DNA of 64,000 bases from Samsonia erythrinae (GTDB lineage: Bacteria; Pseudomonadota; Gammaproteobacteria; Enterobacterales; Enterobacteriaceae): the NCBI RefSeq assembly GCF_004342665.1, contig NZ_SMBY01000005.1, positions 124,001 to 188,000 on the forward strand, in the 5' to 3' direction. Below are positions 60,182-64,000 of this stretch, piece by piece. The number at the start of each line of letters is the position of its first letter. The first letter of the stretch is position 1. The notes below the pieces were generated by a model that saw nothing but the letters and a program-made list of their open reading frames with translations, ran no database searches and was not told where the DNA came from. Both the position numbers and the translations under genes were made by a program.

Positions 60182-60727
60182 ATGCCGGAGCAACACACTG
60201 CCGTAACCAACCTCTCTCGTCGTTCCCTGCTGACCGCGGGTCGGCTGCGTGGCGACAATACGCTACGTCCACCGTGGAGCGGCACGGAAAGTTATTTCCT
60301 GGAGAAATGTTCACGTTGCGACGCCTGCGTCAATGCCTGCGAAACCGGAATTATCCAGCGTGGTTCGGGAGGATTTCCCTTCGTTAACTTTCAGCATGGC
60401 GAATGCACGTTTTGCTACAGCTGCGCCAGCGCCTGCCCGCAGGCGCTATTTGCCGATCGCCATACCGTACCGTGGACGTACCGCCTGACGATACAGGATA
60501 CCTGTTTAGCACAGCATCAGGTGGAATGTCGCAGCTGTCAGGACAGCTGTGAAGCCGATGCCATCCGGTTTCGACCCACTGCGGGACGCGTTGCCGCGCC
60601 CGCGATCGATACCGCTGCCTGCACCACCTGTGGGGCATGCATCGCCGGGTGTCCCGTTGAGGCGATGACGATGAAAAAAATCACGGCGGCACATCCCCCT
60701 CTTCCAGCACGACAGGAAAGCCAATGA
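60182..60727 (+). CDS. napF: NapF, iron-sulfur protein of the nap system
   Basis: A 181-residue cytoplasmic ferredoxin-type protein with [4Fe-4S] cysteine clusters CSRCDACVNAC, CTFCYSCASAC and CTTCGACIAGC, and a fourth partial group CRSCQDSC. NapF assists maturation of NapA. It is the first gene of napFDAG. The ATG at 60182 lacks a strong Shine-Dalgarno; homology with E. coli NapF starts at LSRRSLL. Confidence 0.94.
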   Translation: MPEQHTAVTNLSRRSLLTAGRLRGDNTLRPPWSGTESYFLEKCSRCDACVNACETGIIQRGSGGFPFVNFQHGECTFCYSCASACPQALFADRHTVPWTYRLTIQDTCLAQHQVECRSCQDSCEADAIRFRPTAGRVAAPAIDTAACTTCGACIAGCPVEAMTMKKITAAHPPLPARQESQ

Positions 60728-60993
60728 GCACAGTTTGGCATGTTTGCAGTTTAGTCGTTCACGTGAACACGGAGCGCATGGCGGCCATAACCGAAACGTT
60801 CGCGGCGCTGCCCGGCGTGGAGGTTGCCGCCAGCGACAGTAATACCGGGAAAATGGCCGTGGTGCTGGAGTCAGATTCAGAAGACGCGCTGTTAAAACAA
60901 ATAGCGTCAATACGCGAGCTTGCAGGCGTACTGGCGGTTTCGCTGGTTTATCACCAGCTTGATGACCAATCTCAGGGTGAGGAAATACCATGA
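60724..60993 (+). CDS. napD: NapD, NapA signal-peptide chaperone
   Basis: An 89-residue protein with the NapD fold: [18 protein letters not shown] and the [20 protein letters not shown] segment. It binds the twin-arginine signal of NapA to prevent premature export. It overlaps napF and napA by 4 nt on each side. Confidence 0.95.
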   Translation: MSTVWHVCSLVVHVNTERMAAITETFAALPGVEVAASDSNTGKMAVVLESDSEDALLKQIASIRELAGVLAVSLVYHQLDDQSQGEEIP

Positions 60994-63476
60994 AACTCAG
61001 TCGACGACACTTTATGAAGGCTAACGCTGTCGCAGCGGCAGCCGCGGTCGCAGGCATTACCATACCGACCGCCGTTCGCGCCGTAGTCGGCCAGCAAGAG
61101 GCCATCCACTGGGATAAAGCCCCCTGTCGCTTCTGTGGCGTGGGATGCGGTGTGCTGGTGGGAACACAGAACGGTCGCATCGTTGCCAGTCAGGGCGATC
61201 CTGACGCACCGGTGAACCGGGGATTAAACTGCATCAAAGGCTATTTTCTGCCAAAGATCATGTACGGACAGGATCGACTGACTCAGCCTTTACTGCGTAT
61301 GCGCAATGGCCAATTCGACAAGGAAGGCGAACTGACCCCGATTTCCTGGGATAAAGCTTTCGACGTGATGGCGGAGAAATTCAAGGCCGCGCTGAAAGAG
61401 AAAGGCCCGACGGCAGTCGGGATGTTCGGCTCCGGGCAATGGACGGTATGGGAAGGTTATGCCGCCGCCAAATTGTTCAAAGCGGGCTTTCGCTCCAACA
61501 ATATCGACCCGAACGCGCGCCACTGTATGGCCTCTGCGGTCGTGGGCTTCATGCGTACCTTCGGTATGGATGAACCCATGGGCTGTTACGACGACATAGA
61601 GCAGACCGATGCCTTCGTCCTGTGGGGCTCCAACATGGCGGAAATGCACCCAATCCTCTGGTCGCGCATTACCGATCGCCGTCTGTCGGACAGCAACGTC
61701 ACGGTCGCCGTGCTATCCACCTATCAGCACCGCAGCTTTGAGCTGGCAGACAACGGCATGGTCTTTACGCCGCAAACCGATCTGGCCATCCTCAATTATA
61801 TCGCCAACTACATTATTCAAAATAACGCCGTCAATGAAGCATTCCTGAAGCGTCATGTGAACCTGCGCAAAGGCGTGACCGACATCGGGTATGGCCTACG
61901 TCCGACACACCCGTTGGAAAAAGCGGCGAAAAACCCCGGTTCCGACGCGTCTGAACCCATGAGTTTTGAAGACTATAAAGCCTTTGTTGCGGAATATACG
62001 CTGGAAAAAACGGTCGAAATCAGCGGCGTGCCGGCGGATCAGTTAGAAGCGCTGGCGAAGCTCTACGCCGACCCGAAGAAAAAAGTCATTTCTTATTGGA
62101 CGATGGGCTTTAACCAGCACACCCGCGGCGTCTGGGCAAACAATCTGGTTTATAACATCCATCTGCTGACGGGCAAAATTTCTCAACCGGGCTGCGGGCC
62201 GTTCTCGTTAACCGGTCAGCCTTCTGCCTGCGGTACCGCGCGTGAAGTCGGTACTTTCGCCCACCGTCTGCCCGCGGATATGGTGGTGACCAATGAAAAA
62301 CACCGCGCGATAGCGGAAAAACGCTGGCAGTTACCGGCAGGCACCATCCCTGAAAAAATCGGTCTGCACGCCATAGCGCAAGATCGAGCGTTGAAGGACG
62401 GCACGCTGAATGCCTATTGGGTGATGTGTAACAATAATATGCAGGCCGGTCCGAACATCAATCAGGAACGTATGCCCGGCTGGCGCGATCCGCGTAACTT
62501 CATCGTTGTTTCCGATCCCTACCCGACCGTTAGCGCGCTGGCCGCCGATCTGATCTTGCCGACCGCGATGTGGGTGGAAAAAGAGGGCGCCTACGGTAAT
62601 GCCGAGCGCAGAACGCAGTTCTGGCGTCAACAGGTGAAAGCGCCGGGCGAAGCAAAATCGGATCTGTGGCAACTCGTGAGCTTTGCCAAGCGCTTCACCG
62701 TCGAGGACGTGTGGCCGGAAGAGTTATTGGCGCAGAAACCGGCCTACCGCGGTAAGACGCTCTACGACGTACTGTTCGCTAATGATGTCACCACGCGTTT
62801 CCCGCTCAGCGAATTAGCGGAAAATCAGTTGAACGATGAATCCCGTGAATTCGGTTTTTACTTGCAGAAAGGCCTGTTTGAAGAGTACGCCGAGTTCGGC
62901 CGCGGCCACGGCCACGATTTAGCGCCGTTTGACTATTACCATCAGGTGCGTGGACTACGCTGGCCGGTCGTTGGCGGCAAGGAAACGCAGTGGCGTTACA
63001 GCGAAGGGCACGATCCTTACGTAAAAGCGGGTGAAGCCTACCGTTTTTACGGCAAACCCGATGGTAAGGCGGTGATTTTCGCGCTGCCTTATGAACCCGC
63101 CGCAGAAGCGCCGGACGACGAGTACGATCTCTGGTTCTCCACCGGTCGCGTGCTGGAACACTGGCACACCGGCAGCATGACGCGCCGTGTACCAGAGCTG
63201 CATCGCGCCTTCCCCGAGGCTGTGCTGTTCATTCACCCGCTGGATGCCAAAGCGCGCAATTTGCGACGCGGTGAGAAAGTACGCATCATTTCGCGCCGTG
63301 GTGAAATCGTCTCCGTGGTTGAGACGCGTGGCCGCAATAAACCGCCGCGGGGACTGGTGTATATGCCGTTCTTCGACGCCGCGCAGATGACCAACGTCCT
63401 GACGCTGGATGCGACCGACCCGCTGTCGAAAGAAACGGATTTTAAGAAATGTGCCGTCAAGCTGGCGAAGGTATAA
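60990..63476 (+). CDS. napA: NapA, periplasmic nitrate reductase catalytic subunit
   Basis: An 828-residue molybdoenzyme. The Tat signal is [19 protein letters not shown]; the [4Fe-4S] site is [17 protein letters not shown] with a further Cys in GLNCIKGYF. The molybdenum ligand Cys is in [18 protein letters not shown] (about residue 181). It reduces nitrate to nitrite in the periplasm with electrons from NapB/NapC or NapGH. Confidence 0.97.
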   Translation: MKLSRRHFMKANAVAAAAAVAGITIPTAVRAVVGQQEAIHWDKAPCRFCGVGCGVLVGTQNGRIVASQGDPDAPVNRGLNCIKGYFLPKIMYGQDRLTQPLLRMRNGQFDKEGELTPISWDKAFDVMAEKFKAALKEKGPTAVGMFGSGQWTVWEGYAAAKLFKAGFRSNNIDPNARHCMASAVVGFMRTFGMDEPMGCYDDIEQTDAFVLWGSNMAEMHPILWSRITDRRLSDSNVTVAVLSTYQHRSFELADNGMVFTPQTDLAILNYIANYIIQNNAVNEAFLKRHVNLRKGVTDIGYGLRPTHPLEKAAKNPGSDASEPMSFEDYKAFVAEYTLEKTVEISGVPADQLEALAKLYADPKKKVISYWTMGFNQHTRGVWANNLVYNIHLLTGKISQPGCGPFSLTGQPSACGTAREVGTFAHRLPADMVVTNEKHRAIAEKRWQLPAGTIPEKIGLHAIAQDRALKDGTLNAYWVMCNNNMQAGPNINQERMPGWRDPRNFIVVSDPYPTVSALAADLILPTAMWVEKEGAYGNAERRTQFWRQQVKAPGEAKSDLWQLVSFAKRFTVEDVWPEELLAQKPAYRGKTLYDVLFANDVTTRFPLSELAENQLNDESREFGFYLQKGLFEEYAEFGRGHGHDLAPFDYYHQVRGLRWPVVGGKETQWRYSEGHDPYVKAGEAYRFYGKPDGKAVIFALPYEPAAEAPDDEYDLWFSTGRVLEHWHTGSMTRRVPELHRAFPEAVLFIHPLDAKARNLRRGEKVRIISRRGEIVSVVETRGRNKPPRGLVYMPFFDAAQMTNVLTLDATDPLSKETDFKKCAVKLAKV

Positions 63477-63479
63477 CGC

Positions 63480-64000
63480 ATGGCGCGCCCGGAAAATACG
63501 CCTCCTGCTCGCCGCCGCTTTCTGCGTGACGCCGTCCGCGCCGTGGCGGGGTTATCCGCCGCGGTCACGATACTCGGCATGCAGCAGCGGCGGGCTCAGG
63601 CTGACGCGGTCCGGCTACGTCCGCCGGGCGCGCTGTCGGAGGCGGCGTTTTCCGGTGCCTGCATACGTTGTGGCCAATGTGTTCAGGCCTGCACGTATGA
63701 CACGCTGAAGCTGGCGACGCTGGTTTCCGGTCCCGCAGCCGGCAGTCCTTACTTCGTCGCGCGCGATATTCCGTGCGAAATGTGCGAGGACATTCCCTGC
63801 ATCGCCGCCTGCCCCAGCGGCGCCTTACAGTCGCTGGAAGCGATTGACGACGCCCGTATGGGATTAGCCGTGTTGCTCGACCAGGAGAACTGCCTGAGCT
63901 ATCAGGGGCTACGCTGCGATGTCTGCTATCGCGTCTGTCCGCTCATCGATAGCGCCATCACACTGGAGCCAGAACGCAATCCCCGAACCGGAAAACACGC
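63480..64000 (+). CDS. napG: NapG, iron-sulfur protein (truncated by the window edge)
   Basis: The first 173 residues are visible. A twin-arginine-like signal [19 protein letters not shown] is followed by cysteine clusters [24 protein letters not shown] and CDVCYRVC. NapG with NapH channels quinol electrons to NapA. It follows napA by 3 bp; the gene continues beyond the window, where napH, napB and napC are expected. Confidence 0.95.
   Translation, partial: MARPENTPPARRRFLRDAVRAVAGLSAAVTILGMQQRRAQADAVRLRPPGALSEAAFSGACIRCGQCVQACTYDTLKLATLVSGPAAGSPYFVARDIPCEMCEDIPCIAACPSGALQSLEAIDDARMGLAVLLDQENCLSYQGLRCDVCYRVCPLIDSAITLEPERNPRTGKH

Overview
The window is chromosomal DNA of a gamma-proteobacterium of the order Enterobacterales, most likely a soft-rot plant pathogen such as Pectobacterium (genus inferred, not proven). 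Nearly every core gene has a close E. coli K-12 counterpart in familiar order: sapABCDF-fabI, rnb, osmB/yciH-pyrF-lapBA, pgpB/ribA/acnA, gstA/pdxY-tyrS-pdxH-mliC-anmK/slyB/slyA, gloA-rnt/grxD, ynhF/purR/cfa/ribE/mdtK, nap. The SlyA protein resembles the Hor regulator of Pectobacterium. A 2-keto-3-deoxygluconate permease gene with a good KdgR-type box upstream fits a pectin-degrading lifestyle.

Layout. 1-1.1 kb: a Fur-like box near the left edge and a Xre/RES toxin-antitoxin pair. 1.2-6.6 kb: sapABCDF peptide-uptake operon. 6.8-7.6 kb: fabI with a strong terminator. 7.7-13.8 kb: accessory carbon locus (GH31 glycosidase, ExuT-like transporter, divergent LacI regulator), then a LysR regulator divergent from a YdeP-type molybdoenzyme (14-16.3 kb). 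16.5-20.8 kb: rnb and a CstA-family carrier. 20.9-23.4 kb: kdgT, a solitary araD whose Shine-Dalgarno is buried in a hairpin, and osmB. 23.5-26.3 kb: yciH-pyrF-lapB-lapA. A sugar-isomerase-like TIM-barrel gene (26.6-27.6 kb) sits between lapA and pgpB, where E. coli has nothing. 28-32.5 kb: pgpB, ribA, acnA, followed by a gene-poor gap of about 1 kb. 33.5-46.4 kb: gstA to cfa, including the 29-residue gene ynhF, which is too short for most gene callers. 46.5-48.8 kb: ribE and mdtK.

49-57.2 kb: two tRNA-Val(GAC) genes, adjacent in E. coli, are split by about 8 kb carrying a lactate permease, lutABC, katG and a gdx/sugE guanidinium exporter with a guanidine-II (mini-ykkC) riboswitch. 57.5-64 kb: narP and narQ lie next to each other and divergent from the periplasmic nitrate reductase operon napFDAG..., which runs off the right edge.

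How it works together: the region is mostly housekeeping metabolism (fatty acid, pyrimidine, riboflavin, vitamin B6, LPS control) with inserted modules for plant-derived sugars and sugar acids, lactate oxidation, peroxide defence and nitrate respiration. No insertion sequence, prophage, CRISPR array or rRNA was found. The most unusual items are the araD leader hairpin, the cysteine-less GST with an 8-bp tandem repeat at its stop codon, the tRNA-flanked 8-kb segment with an A1:U72 tRNA-Val, and the uncharacterised GH31/ExuT-like/LacI and isomerase loci.
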